A stretch of 64,000 nucleotides of DNA from DIGJ01 sp041821315 (lineage in GTDB: Bacteria > Bacillota > Clostridia > Lachnospirales > Lachnospiraceae): assembly GCA_041821315.1 (NCBI GenBank), contig JBGUEO010000011.1, positions 56,632-120,631 on the forward strand, read 5' to 3'. Both the position numbers and the translations under genes were made by a program. Positions 23,521 to 32,259 of the stretch are shown here, piece after piece. The notes below the pieces were generated by a model. It was not told where the DNA came from. It saw only the letters and a program-made list of their open reading frames with translations, and ran no database searches. Within the stretch, counting starts at the first letter, position 1. Each line of letters opens with the position of its first letter.

Positions 23521-25251
23521 ATGAAGATTTTATTAGTGGCGATTAATGCAAAGTACATTCATTCTAATTTAGCCGTCTATAGTTTGAAAAAATATGCGGG
23601 GCGATTTGGAGATCAGATTAAACTTTGCGAATATACAATTAACCATTATACGGAAGATATTTTAAAAGGAATTTATAAGGAAAAACCAGATGTTGTTGCA
23701 TTTTCTTGCTATATTTGGAATGCGTTTCTTGTAGATGAGGTAGGAAGAGAATTAAAAAAAGTACTTCCACAGGTACCGATTTGGGTGGGTGGACCAGAGG
23801 TTTCGTATAATCCACTAGAACAACTTAAGAAAAAAAACTGGCTAGAAGGCGTGATGGTAGGAGAAGGGGAACAGACCTTTCTTGAAGTCGCTTCCTATTA
23901 TATAGAAAAGGAAAGCACCTTGTCTGATATTAAAGGTATCGTTTACCGGGAAGAGAATTTAATTCAAAATACGGGACTTCGGATGCCACTTGATATCAGT
24001 TCGATTCCCTTCCCTTATGATGATTTGGAAGCATTTCATAACAAGATCATATATTATGAAAGCAGCAGAGGGTGTCCTTATTCTTGCAGTTATTGCCTCT
24101 CTTCTATTGAAAAAGGGATTCGGCTTCGCAAAATCGAGCTGGTAAAAAAAGAGCTTTCTCATTTTATGAAACATCGGATTCCCCTCGTTAAATTTATTGA
24201 TCGAACGTTTAATGCAAATCATGATCATGCGATGAATATTTGGCAATATATCTATGAAATGGATGAGGGATATACGAATTTTCATTTTGAAATATCAGCA
24301 GATCTTTTGCGGGAAGATGAAATTGAATTGGTTCGAGGGTTCCGACCGGGACTTATTCAATTTGAAATCGGAGTACAGACAATTCACGAAAAGACAATTG
24401 AGGCGATTCGACGTACCATGGATTTAAACAAATTAGAGACAGCGGTACAAAAAATTGCAATGGGAAAAAACATTCATCAGCATTTGGACTTAATTGCTGG
24501 ATTGCCATATGAAGGTCTCACATCGTTTAAAAAGTCATTTGACTATGTTTATGGATTACGAGCCGATCAGCTACAGCTTGGTTTTTTGAAGGTATTGAAG
24601 GGCTCGTATATGTTTGAGAAAAAAGAGGAGTATCAGATTCAATACAAAACAACTCCACCGTTTGAAGTGTTATCCACAGCATGGATTACGTATGATGAGA
24701 TACTAGAACTTAAAAAAGTGGAAGAAATGGTTGAAGTTTATTATAATAGTGGACAATTTGTAAATACGATTTTGTATTTGGAGCATTTTTATGAGCGGCC
24801 ATATGAACTATATGAAGCAATGGGAAATTACTATGAGAACCATCAGTTATTCGAAATTAGTCATACACGCTTAAATCGATATTTGATTTTACGCGACTTT
24901 TATATGGAGAGGTTTGGGCAAAGCTTGGATGTGTTTGAAGGAATTTTGTTACTAGACTTATATTTAAGAGAAAATCTAAAGAGCAGACCAGAATTTGCAC
25001 CAGATATGGAAGAGCAAAAAGAAAAGAGACATCTCTTTTATCAAGAGGAGTCAAACCTTCGGCGATATCTTTCCGATTATCAAATGTATACGGTAAAGCA
25101 AATGCGACGTATGACGCATCTTGAATTTTTTAAATTTGATATAATGAAAACAATTACTTTGGGTAATCGGGTACCGGGTGAGACGAGAATCTTGTTTGAT
25201 TACAAAAATAAGAACCCATTAAGTAATCAAGCACGTGTGTGGGAGGTTTGA
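23521..25251 (+). CDS. Radical SAM protein with B12-binding and DUF4080 domains
   Basis: 576 residues. Residues 1-130 are a cobalamin-binding-like Rossmann domain (KILLVAINAKYIHSN start), about 170-380 a radical SAM core with the cluster cysteines Cys185, Cys189 and Cys192 (RGCPYSCSYC), and the rest the DUF4080 C-terminal region. Members are widespread in Firmicutes and their substrate is unknown. I place the start at the ATG at 23521, preceded by GGAG; an upstream in-frame start would overlap tRNA-Gly. The stop lies two bases before the nth start, so the two are probably co-transcribed. Confidence 0.92.
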   Translation: MKILLVAINAKYIHSNLAVYSLKKYAGRFGDQIKLCEYTINHYTEDILKGIYKEKPDVVAFSCYIWNAFLVDEVGRELKKVLPQVPIWVGGPEVSYNPLEQLKKKNWLEGVMVGEGEQTFLEVASYYIEKESTLSDIKGIVYREENLIQNTGLRMPLDISSIPFPYDDLEAFHNKIIYYESSRGCPYSCSYCLSSIEKGIRLRKIELVKKELSHFMKHRIPLVKFIDRTFNANHDHAMNIWQYIYEMDEGYTNFHFEISADLLREDEIELVRGFRPGLIQFEIGVQTIHEKTIEAIRRTMDLNKLETAVQKIAMGKNIHQHLDLIAGLPYEGLTSFKKSFDYVYGLRADQLQLGFLKVLKGSYMFEKKEEYQIQYKTTPPFEVLSTAWITYDEILELKKVEEMVEVYYNSGQFVNTILYLEHFYERPYELYEAMGNYYENHQLFEISHTRLNRYLILRDFYMERFGQSLDVFEGILLLDLYLRENLKSRPEFAPDMEEQKEKRHLFYQEESNLRRYLSDYQMYTVKQMRRMTHLEFFKFDIMKTITLGNRVPGETRILFDYKNKNPLSNQARVWEV

Positions 25252-25253
25252 AA

Positions 25254-25913
25254 ATGGTAAAGCGGATTATGAAAAAGGAGCGGGAACGTATTGATACCAT
25301 CTTGCAGTTGCTCAATGAACATTACTCAATGGAATACAAATGCTATTTGAATCATGAAACGCCCTGGCAGCTTTTGATTGCTGTGATTTTAAGTGCACAA
25401 TGTACGGATGCAAGAGTTAATATTGTGACGAAGGATTTGTTTCAAAAATACAAGAGCCTAGAAGACATTGCTAATGCAAATCAAAAAGAATTAGAACAAG
25501 TTATTCATTCAACTGGATTTTATCAAAACAAAGCAAAAAATATGATACAATGTGCCAAACGTTTGGTGGAAGTGTATCATGGAGAAGTTCCTAGTGAATT
25601 AGAAGATCTACTGACACTTGCAGGTGTTGGTAGAAAAACTGCAAATGTCATTCGGGGAAATATTTACCATGAGCCTAGTATTGTAGTAGATACACATGTA
25701 AAGCGTATCTCAAAAAAGCTTGGTTTTACAAAGGAAGAAGATCCTGAAAAAATCGAATACGACCTCATGAAAGTTTTACCAAAAGAACATTGGATTTTAT
25801 ATAATATTCAAATTATTACACATGGACGAGGTCTTTGTACTGCTAGAAATCCACAGTGTGGAGCATGTTTTTTGAACGAACTTTGTCCTGCAGCAAAAAA
25901 GGATAAAAAGTGA
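25254..25913 (+). CDS. nth: Endonuclease III
   Basis: 219 residues. A DNA glycosylase/AP lyase that removes oxidised pyrimidines in base excision repair. The HhH-GPD fold shows the catalytic lysine in GVGRKTANV and aspartate in VVDTHVKR, and the C-terminal iron-sulphur loop has four cysteines spaced C-x6-C-x2-C-x5-C (from CTARNPQCGACF). The ATG at 25254 has GGGAGG upstream; a GTG at 25239 inside the preceding gene is less likely. Confidence 0.96.
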   Translation: MVKRIMKKERERIDTILQLLNEHYSMEYKCYLNHETPWQLLIAVILSAQCTDARVNIVTKDLFQKYKSLEDIANANQKELEQVIHSTGFYQNKAKNMIQCAKRLVEVYHGEVPSELEDLLTLAGVGRKTANVIRGNIYHEPSIVVDTHVKRISKKLGFTKEEDPEKIEYDLMKVLPKEHWILYNIQIITHGRGLCTARNPQCGACFLNELCPAAKKDKK

Positions 25914-25975
25914 AAAAAATTCCTTGCATAATGCGTCGGCTGTTGGTAAAGTATAGTAATGTATAAGCAGTATTG

Positions 25976-26581
25976 TTAAACATTTTGATATTGAAGTAGC
26001 ATTTGTAAAATAGACGGTTTCAAAAGTGTTGTAAGACCTTGTGCACGTTGCGTTAACTCATCTAGTTTGCCATAGTTACCCTCTGCTACATAAATTTCGG
26101 CGAGTAGCTTATAGGTACTACTAATATCGCTTCCTAATTGGATGGAATATTCAAGAATGGTCTTTGCATCATCCTTACAATCAGTTTCGTATAAGAGATG
26201 AGCCCACTTGTTGAGTGTACGAAGATATATTAAAAAGTTTTGGTCATATAGGGCTAATTCTTCAAAGTGTTTTGCTCCATATTGGTATTTTAAATCTGTA
26301 TTACTTTTCCCATTCAGATTTAGTAGTTTCTTTTCTGCTAGTTTGCGAATTGCAGTTTGGACTTCTAGTAGAGCTTCGTTTGTGGTATCCTGAAAGGGAA
26401 GCATGTCAAGTGGGATGACAAGGTACTGTAAGGAAGAAATATCTTTTGGACGCACAAAATTTGCATCATATTCTCGTTTCCAAAAGTCTTGTGAATGCGA
26501 CGTTTCTTTTTTGTTGTGGCGTTTGATTTCGAAACCCAACCAAATGGCGAAGATTATGGATAATAATAAAAAAACAGGCAT
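25976..26581 (-). CDS. Membrane-anchored hypothetical protein with helical repeats
   Basis: 201 residues. One N-terminal hydrophobic segment (about 3-17) is followed by a basic stretch, and the rest is a soluble helical domain. The last 90 residues look like two or three TPR-like helix pairs (TILEYSIQLGSDISSTYKLLAEIYVAEGNY). An AAAGGATG site precedes the ATG. I do not recognise the family, and the neighbours give no strong clue. It is convergent with nth, with only 62 bases and no clear terminator between. Confidence 0.75.
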   Translation of the reverse strand: MPVFLLLSIIFAIWLGFEIKRHNKKETSHSQDFWKREYDANFVRPKDISSLQYLVIPLDMLPFQDTTNEALLEVQTAIRKLAEKKLLNLNGKSNTDLKYQYGAKHFEELALYDQNFLIYLRTLNKWAHLLYETDCKDDAKTILEYSIQLGSDISSTYKLLAEIYVAEGNYGKLDELTQRAQGLTTLLKPSILQMLLQYQNV

Positions 26582-26637
26582 GAAATAACATCCTTTCTTA
26601 TATATAATAGAAATTGTAAATTAAAGAGGTGATAACC

Positions 26638-26739
26638 ATGAATTTTAATAATAAAAAAACACAAAAAATAATTTCCACCATTATTATCATCGTACTTGTA
26701 CTTGCGATGGTAGTTCCAATGGCGCTTAGCTTCATGTAA
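26638..26739 (+). CDS. 33-residue single-pass membrane peptide
   Basis: A short frame with a good AAAGAGGTG site 7 bases before the ATG. It encodes a basic N-terminus (NNKKTQK) and one hydrophobic helix (about 11-32) ending MALSFM. It lies alone between a divergent hypothetical gene and the VanW gene, 128 bases before the latter's start. Small anchored peptides of this shape occur in related clostridia, but I cannot name the family. Coding status rests on the ribosome site and the clean basic-then-hydrophobic plan. Confidence 0.6.
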   Translation: MNFNNKKTQKIISTIIIIVLVLAMVVPMALSFM

Positions 26740-26867
26740 ATATATCTTAAAATATACATAAAGAAAATAGAAAAGTCAAAGGAAATTTGTGCTTGATATA
26801 TTTAGCTGTTGTGATACAATGGACAATAGCGTAAAATGTAGGATTTACATTGAAGGGAAATGGAAGA

Positions 26868-28424
26868 ATGAAAAATAAAAAAACGATTGCCATTATTGTG
26901 ATTGCAGTGTGCATTCTCTTAGCTTGTACAATCGCAGGTATAACCGTTTTTGCTGGTTTGGATACGAATACAATTTGCAAAGGGGTAAACATTAATACAG
27001 TTGATGTGAGTGGCATGACAAAGGAAGAAGCAATCGATGCTCTTTCGCAGTATATGAAGACTGTAGAAACGAAAAAAATTTTGGTTTATGTGGATGACAA
27101 CCAAGTGACGACTACAGCGTCTACTTTTGGAGTAGAAGCTGATATGGATAATGCGGTTGAGCAGGCATTAAGTACTGGAAAAACCGGAAATTTTATTAAG
27201 CGATATAAAGAGATTAAAGATTTAGAAAAGCAAGCATTGGTTATTCCATTGACCGTAACGGTTGATGACAAAAAGATTAAAGAATTTGTAAAGAAACAGT
27301 GCTCTGTCTTTGATATTCCAGCAGAAAATGCGAAGATTACCAGAGTAAATGGTGAATTTGTGATTTCTGATCATGTCATCGGAAGAAAAGTAGATGTATC
27401 GGATACTGTAGAAGTAATTGATACTATGATGTGCAAGGAATGGGAGTTTGAGGCTGCAACCGTTAAAGCAGTTGTGATAGATGATGTTCCAGAATACACA
27501 AGTGATACACTTGCGTTATGTAGAGATGTGTTAGGAACATATTCGACGACATATTCTACTTCATCACAGTCAAGAGCCAATAATCTTGCGAATGGAGCAA
27601 AGCTTATAAATGGATCAATCATATGGCCGGGTGAAACATTCTCAACAGGGAAAAGGCTTCAGCCAATTACTGTAGATAACGGATATTCCATTGCAGGGGC
27701 ATATGAGAATGGTCAGGTAGTGGATAGCGTAGGTGGCGGGGTATGTCAAGTAGCCACAACACTTTACAATGCAACCTTAGTTGCAGAATTAGAGGTTGCA
27801 CAACGAAACAATCATTCTATGATTGTGGGATATGTAAAACCGTCTATGGATGCTGCAATTGCGGGCGATTATAAAGACCTAAAGATTACAAATAATACGA
27901 AAGTTCCTGTTTATATTGAAGCATCGACGGTTGGAAGAACGATTACCTTTACTCTTTATGGGCATGAGACAAGGGATAAGGCGAATCGTACGGTAGCGTA
28001 TGAATCAAAAGTTTTAAAAGTAATTCAGCCGGGTAAGGATAAAATAACAAAAGATAAAACACAGCTTAAATCCTATCGGAAAGTGACGCAGTCAGCACAT
28101 GTAGGCTACAAGGCGGAGCTTTGGAAGGTAGTTTATGAAAATGGTGTGGAAACGAGCCGGGAACGCATCAATTCTAGCTCCTATGCAGCGGAACCAGCAT
28201 ATGTTACAGTGGGGACGAAAAAAGAGAAAAAAGAAGACGAAGAGGAATCAGATGATGCTGTGGTGACAGAGAGTCCAGTGCCATCGGAAACGGTATCATC
28301 ATCTCCATCACCATCAGAAAAACCAGTACCATCGAAAACGGTAGAACCATCGGCGACTTTATCACCATTACCGACGAGTTCTCCAAGTCAGAGTCCAAAA
28401 AATGAAGATTTATCCGAAGAGTAA
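26868..28424 (+). CDS. VanW-family exported protein (YoaR-like)
   Basis: 518 residues. An N-terminal membrane anchor (about 4-28) precedes peptidoglycan-binding-like domains (about 30-210), a VanW domain (about 220-350, with GGGVCQVATTLYNA and HSMIVGYV), a G5-like segment (about 385-450) and a disordered Pro/Ser/Thr-rich tail. The protein should face the cell wall. VanW was named from vancomycin clusters but its activity is not known, and nothing here suggests resistance. I use the ATG at 26868 with GAAGGG ten bases upstream. Confidence 0.9.
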   Translation: MKNKKTIAIIVIAVCILLACTIAGITVFAGLDTNTICKGVNINTVDVSGMTKEEAIDALSQYMKTVETKKILVYVDDNQVTTTASTFGVEADMDNAVEQALSTGKTGNFIKRYKEIKDLEKQALVIPLTVTVDDKKIKEFVKKQCSVFDIPAENAKITRVNGEFVISDHVIGRKVDVSDTVEVIDTMMCKEWEFEAATVKAVVIDDVPEYTSDTLALCRDVLGTYSTTYSTSSQSRANNLANGAKLINGSIIWPGETFSTGKRLQPITVDNGYSIAGAYENGQVVDSVGGGVCQVATTLYNATLVAELEVAQRNNHSMIVGYVKPSMDAAIAGDYKDLKITNNTKVPVYIEASTVGRTITFTLYGHETRDKANRTVAYESKVLKVIQPGKDKITKDKTQLKSYRKVTQSAHVGYKAELWKVVYENGVETSRERINSSSYAAEPAYVTVGTKKEKKEDEEESDDAVVTESPVPSETVSSSPSPSEKPVPSKTVEPSATLSPLPTSSPSQSPKNEDLSEE

Positions 28425-28443
28425 TTTATATAGAAATACGATT

Positions 28444-28475
28444 GAAAATGGAGTGATGGAACACTCCATTTTCGC
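28444..28475 (+). terminator. Terminator of the VanW gene
   Basis: GAAAATGGAGTG (28444-28455) pairs perfectly with CACTCCATTTTC (28462-28473). The T tract is broken, lying partly inside the stem. Confidence 0.65.
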
Positions 28476-28535
28476 TATCGTTTTATGAAACGGTTGTGTG
28501 GATTTTGTAACAGTTGTTTGGGAATAGGAGTAGCT

Positions 28536-29540
28536 ATGGAAATGAAAATTGGAAAAATACCGGATATGATATTAAATCGTTCCGTATTCAAACAAAAAAA
28601 GCATCGTAGGGCAGAAGTGCAAGCTGGATTAGGAACAAATATGGATGCATGTGCGCTTAAAGTAGCACCGGACGAACTGTTGGTACTTTCTACGAATCCT
28701 GTAATTGGTACTTCGTTTGATCATCCCCAAAAGGCAGTGCATTGTGTACTCAATAATATTATTGCAAAGGGTGGCGAACCAATTGGGATATTAGTCACGA
28801 TCTTGCTTCCAATTGGCAGTAGCGAGGAAAATCTTCGAATGTTGATGCAAGGACTTGAACGAGTATGCGAAGATCTTGGAATTGAAATTATAGGCGGTCA
28901 TACAGAGGTTGCAGTCGCCATTAACCAGCCCGTTTTGTCATTAACCGGTGTTGGAAAGAAAAAAGATGATTATGGAACGCAGGAAGGATTAAATCCTTCG
29001 GATGAACTGGTTATGACGCAGTGGGCTGGATATGAGGGCGCCGCAATTTTAGCAAGCGATAAGAAAATGGAGCTGAGTAAACGCTATTCCATTGATTTTT
29101 TGGAAGGAACCAAGGAAGCAGGAAGCACGATATCGATTCTTGATGCAGCAAAGATTGGGCGTGAAAATTCGGTAAAGCTTATGCATGATGTAACAAGTGG
29201 AGGAATTTTTGGGGCATTATGGGAGATAGCAAGTGCATATAAAATTGGGTTTGTGGTTGATTTAAAAAAGATTCCAATTCGACAAGAAACCATTGAAGTA
29301 TGTGAATTTTTCGAGTTAAATCCCTATTTATTAACGTCAAGAGGCTGTCTTTTACTGGTCACAGAACATGGAAATGAATTAGTTTCTAAATTATCACAGG
29401 CAGGCATTTTGGCGGCTGTAATTGGAAGAATTACGCAAAATCAAGATAAGATAATTATGAATGATGACGAAATGCGCCACTTGGAACCTCCAAAGGAAGA
29501 AGAGTTATTGAAGGCTTATGAATCAGTAGAAAAGGAGTAA
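28536..29540 (+). CDS. AIR synthase-related (PurM/HypE-like) protein
   Basis: 334 residues with the PurM/HypE/SelD two-domain layout: an N-terminal half with a GLGTNMDACAL segment and IIGGHTEVA, and a C-terminal half with LMHDVTSGGIFGALWEI. This superfamily binds ATP and makes phosphate-containing intermediates. This subgroup stands apart from the named enzymes, its reaction is unknown, and no hydrogenase or purine genes are nearby. I use the ATG at 28536 (TAGGAG five bases before). It is followed after five bases by the Lrp gene, so the three genes to 31191 form an operon. Confidence 0.85.
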   Translation: MEMKIGKIPDMILNRSVFKQKKHRRAEVQAGLGTNMDACALKVAPDELLVLSTNPVIGTSFDHPQKAVHCVLNNIIAKGGEPIGILVTILLPIGSSEENLRMLMQGLERVCEDLGIEIIGGHTEVAVAINQPVLSLTGVGKKKDDYGTQEGLNPSDELVMTQWAGYEGAAILASDKKMELSKRYSIDFLEGTKEAGSTISILDAAKIGRENSVKLMHDVTSGGIFGALWEIASAYKIGFVVDLKKIPIRQETIEVCEFFELNPYLLTSRGCLLLVTEHGNELVSKLSQAGILAAVIGRITQNQDKIIMNDDEMRHLEPPKEEELLKAYESVEKE

Positions 29541-29545
29541 ATAAA

Positions 29546-30031
29546 ATGCGTGAAAAAATATTAAATGCAATTGCAAAAAACAGTAAGTTGTCAACACAAG
29601 ACTTAGCAGTTATGATAGGAACGACTCAAGCTGATATTGAGCAGGAAATTAAAAAAATGGAAGACGAAGGTATTATTTGCGGATATCCAACATTGATTAA
29701 CTGGGATAATATGAACTGTGAAAAGGTGACTGCCTTAATTGAAGTAAAGGTAACACCACAAAGAGGACAAGGGTTTGAAAAAATAGCAGAACGAATTTAT
29801 AAGTTTGATGAAGTAGAAACAGTTTATCTTATGTCGGGTGGGTTTGATTTGACCGTCATGATTGTAGGAAAAAACATGCAGGAAATTTCAAATTTTGTAT
29901 GGAATAAATTAGCACCATTGGAATCTGTAACAAGTACAGCAACTTACTTTGTACTAAAGAAATATAAAGAACATGGTTTGGCACTAGTCGATGGAGTGAA
30001 AGAAGATGAAAGGATGTTGATTACACCGTGA
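29546..30031 (+). CDS. Lrp/AsnC-family transcriptional regulator
   Basis: 161 residues: an N-terminal winged HTH (about 1-55, LSTQDLAVMIGTTQADIEQ) and a C-terminal RAM ligand-binding domain (about 70-145, with VYLMSGGFDLTVMI). Family members sense amino acids. AAAGGAG precedes the ATG. The stop overlaps the GTG start of the aminotransferase, so regulator and enzyme are made together and the enzyme's substrate may be its signal. Confidence 0.93.
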   Translation: MREKILNAIAKNSKLSTQDLAVMIGTTQADIEQEIKKMEDEGIICGYPTLINWDNMNCEKVTALIEVKVTPQRGQGFEKIAERIYKFDEVETVYLMSGGFDLTVMIVGKNMQEISNFVWNKLAPLESVTSTATYFVLKKYKEHGLALVDGVKEDERMLITP

Positions 30032-31191
30032 GAAACCCATTATCAAAAACAATTGAAGAAATTAAACCATCCGGAATCCGCAAGTTTTTTGATATTGTAA
30101 GCGAAATGAAAGACGCAATTTCTTTAGGCGTAGGAGAACCGGATTTTGATACACCGTGGCATATTCGTGAGGAAGGTATCTATTCGCTAGAAAAAGGAAG
30201 AACCTTTTATACATCCAATGCTGGATTGAAGGAACTTAAAAAAGAGATTTGTAAATATTATAATAGAAGGTTTGACTTAGACTATCATTATGAAGACGAG
30301 GTTTTAGTTACCGTTGGTGGAAGTGAAGCGATTGATGCTGCAGTTCGAGTGATGCTTGATCCAGGAGATGAGGTCTTGGTTCCAGAGCCTTGCTATGTGT
30401 CATATGTACCTTGCGTACAGCTTGCATACGGAGTACCAGTACCAATTCCGCTACAAGCAAAGAATCAGTTTAAACTAACAAAAGAAGAAGTGCTGCAAAA
30501 TTTAACGGATAAGACCAAACTATTAATACTTCCATTTCCAAATAATCCAACGGGAGCTATAATGACAAGGGAAGATTTAGAAGAAATTGCTGAGGTTTGT
30601 ATTGAAAGGGACTTATTTGTTCTTTCCGATGAAATTTATGCAGAACTAACATATGGACAAAGACATACTTCAATTGCAGCGCTACCAGGAATGCGAGAGA
30701 GAACCATTGTAATCAATGGATTTTCAAAAGCTTATGCAATGACTGGATGGAGGCTTGGCTATGCAGTTGGACCAAACGTGATTATCAATCAAATGATAAA
30801 GGTACATCAATTTGCAATTATGTGCGCACCAACTACCAGCCAATATGCAGCCGTTGAAGCGCTTCGAAATGGGGATGCAGATGTAGAAAGAATGTGTAGT
30901 GCATATGACCAAAGAAGAAGATTCCTTATGGCAGCTTTTTCAAAAATGGGATTAGAATGCTTTGAGCCGTTTGGAGCGTTTTATGTATTTCCAAGTATTC
31001 AGAAGTTTAAAATGACATCAGAAGAATTTGCGACAAGGTTACTACAAGAACAAAAAGTTGCGGTTGTACCAGGTACTGCGTTTGGAGAATCAGGGGAGGG
31101 TTTCCTCCGTATTTCGTATGCATATTCGATTGATAATTTGAAAATTGCACTTGAGCGAATTGGTAATTTTGTGCAGACATTAGATCAATAG
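30028..31191 (+). CDS. PLP-dependent aminotransferase, class I/II
   Basis: 387 residues, fold type I. The PLP lysine is Lys234 in GFSKAYAMTGWRLGY, with PNNPTGAI and SDEIYAEL motifs upstream and a C-terminal arginine in FLRISYAYS for the substrate carboxylate. It resembles the PatA/AspC-like group acting on aromatic or aspartate-type amino acids. It starts with GTG at 30028, overlapping the Lrp stop as GTGA. Substrate cannot be fixed from sequence. Confidence 0.93.
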   Translation: MRNPLSKTIEEIKPSGIRKFFDIVSEMKDAISLGVGEPDFDTPWHIREEGIYSLEKGRTFYTSNAGLKELKKEICKYYNRRFDLDYHYEDEVLVTVGGSEAIDAAVRVMLDPGDEVLVPEPCYVSYVPCVQLAYGVPVPIPLQAKNQFKLTKEEVLQNLTDKTKLLILPFPNNPTGAIMTREDLEEIAEVCIERDLFVLSDEIYAELTYGQRHTSIAALPGMRERTIVINGFSKAYAMTGWRLGYAVGPNVIINQMIKVHQFAIMCAPTTSQYAAVEALRNGDADVERMCSAYDQRRRFLMAAFSKMGLECFEPFGAFYVFPSIQKFKMTSEEFATRLLQEQKVAVVPGTAFGESGEGFLRISYAYSIDNLKIALERIGNFVQTLDQ

Positions 31192-31277
31192 AAGACAAAA
31201 ATTGGTAATATAAAAACTTTTACTTATGAGTAAAAATATGGTAGGATATACCTATAAGATGAAAGGAGAGCGATCAC

Positions 31278-31748
31278 ATGCCAGGAATGAAAGTAGAGCA
31301 TATTAATCCATTTTTAATAGCCTCAACACAGGTATTAAATCAAATGTGTTCGGTCGAAATTAAAATAGGGAAACCTTATATAAAAAGTACGAAATATACG
31401 CATAATTCATTTATTATTATCATTGGTGTGACTGGAGAGATGAGAGGACAGGTTATGATTGTTCTTGAAAATACGGTTGCCTGTGATATTGCTTCTAAAA
31501 TGTGTATGATGCCTATTACTCAATTAGATGAATTATCAATGAGTGCACTGAGTGAGCTAGGCAATATGATTATGGGAAATACGGCAACGATTTTTTCGAC
31601 CAAAGGAATTGGAATCGATATAACACCACCAACAATATGCAGCGGAGATGTTGAGTTTACCACTACGTTTGCTAAGAATATGTGTATACCCCTTTCGTAT
31701 GAAGAAAACAAAATAATAGAAATTAATATTGCAATCACGCAGGATTAA
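31278..31748 (+). CDS. cheX: CheX-like chemotaxis phosphatase
   Basis: 156 residues of the CheC/CheX family, with the single active-site helix ELGNMIMGN (Glu and Asn of the E-x2-N motif) and the alternating strands of that fold. CheX proteins remove phosphate from CheY-P and so tune flagellar switching. AAAGGAGAG precedes the ATG. It lies away from any chemotaxis operon in this window, between an aminotransferase and trmL. Confidence 0.85.
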   Translation: MPGMKVEHINPFLIASTQVLNQMCSVEIKIGKPYIKSTKYTHNSFIIIIGVTGEMRGQVMIVLENTVACDIASKMCMMPITQLDELSMSALSELGNMIMGNTATIFSTKGIGIDITPPTICSGDVEFTTTFAKNMCIPLSYEENKIIEINIAITQD

Positions 31749-31767
31749 GAAAGGGCGATAAATTTTA

Positions 31768-32259
31768 ATGATAAATATTGTATTGCATGAACCAGAAATA
31801 CCAGCAAATACTGGAAACATTGGACGCAGCTGTGTAGCTGCTGGAGCGCGACTTCATTTAATTGAGCCAATGGGTTTTCGAATTTCAGAAAAAGAAGTAA
31901 AACGGGCCGGTCTTGATTACTGGGATAAGTTAGATGTTAGAGTATATGATAGCTATGAAGATTTTCTTATAAAAAATCCAAGTGCTAAGATCTATATGGC
32001 GACAACAAAAGCAAAGCATGTTTATTCGGAAGTTAATTATGAATCGGACTGTTATATTATGTTTGGTAAGGAAAGTGCAGGTATACCAGAAGAGATACTA
32101 GTAAAACATCCGGAAACCTGCGTACGTATACCAATGATTGGCGACATTCGTTCACTTAATTTATCAAATTCAGTAGCAATTGTTTTGTATGAAGCACTAC
32201 GCCAGAATTCATTTTCTCATATGAATCTGGAAGGTGATTTGCACCGATTATCTTGGTGA
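31768..32259 (+). CDS. trmL: tRNA (cytidine(34)-2'-O)-methyltransferase
   Basis: 163 residues, SpoU/TrmH family. The knotted SAM-binding C-terminus shows IPMIGDIRSLNLSNSVAIVLYEA, and the N-terminus has the LHEPEIPANTGNIGR pattern. It methylates the wobble ribose of leucine tRNAs. Its last codons overlap the end of the convergent histidine kinase gene by 12 bases, with no terminator between. Confidence 0.94.
   Translation: MINIVLHEPEIPANTGNIGRSCVAAGARLHLIEPMGFRISEKEVKRAGLDYWDKLDVRVYDSYEDFLIKNPSAKIYMATTKAKHVYSEVNYESDCYIMFGKESAGIPEEILVKHPETCVRIPMIGDIRSLNLSNSVAIVLYEALRQNSFSHMNLEGDLHRLSW

Noticed and set aside
26868..28424. Vancomycin-resistance function for the VanW protein
   Set aside because: No vanH, vanA/B or vanX genes are present, and VanW-domain proteins are common in sensitive clostridia.
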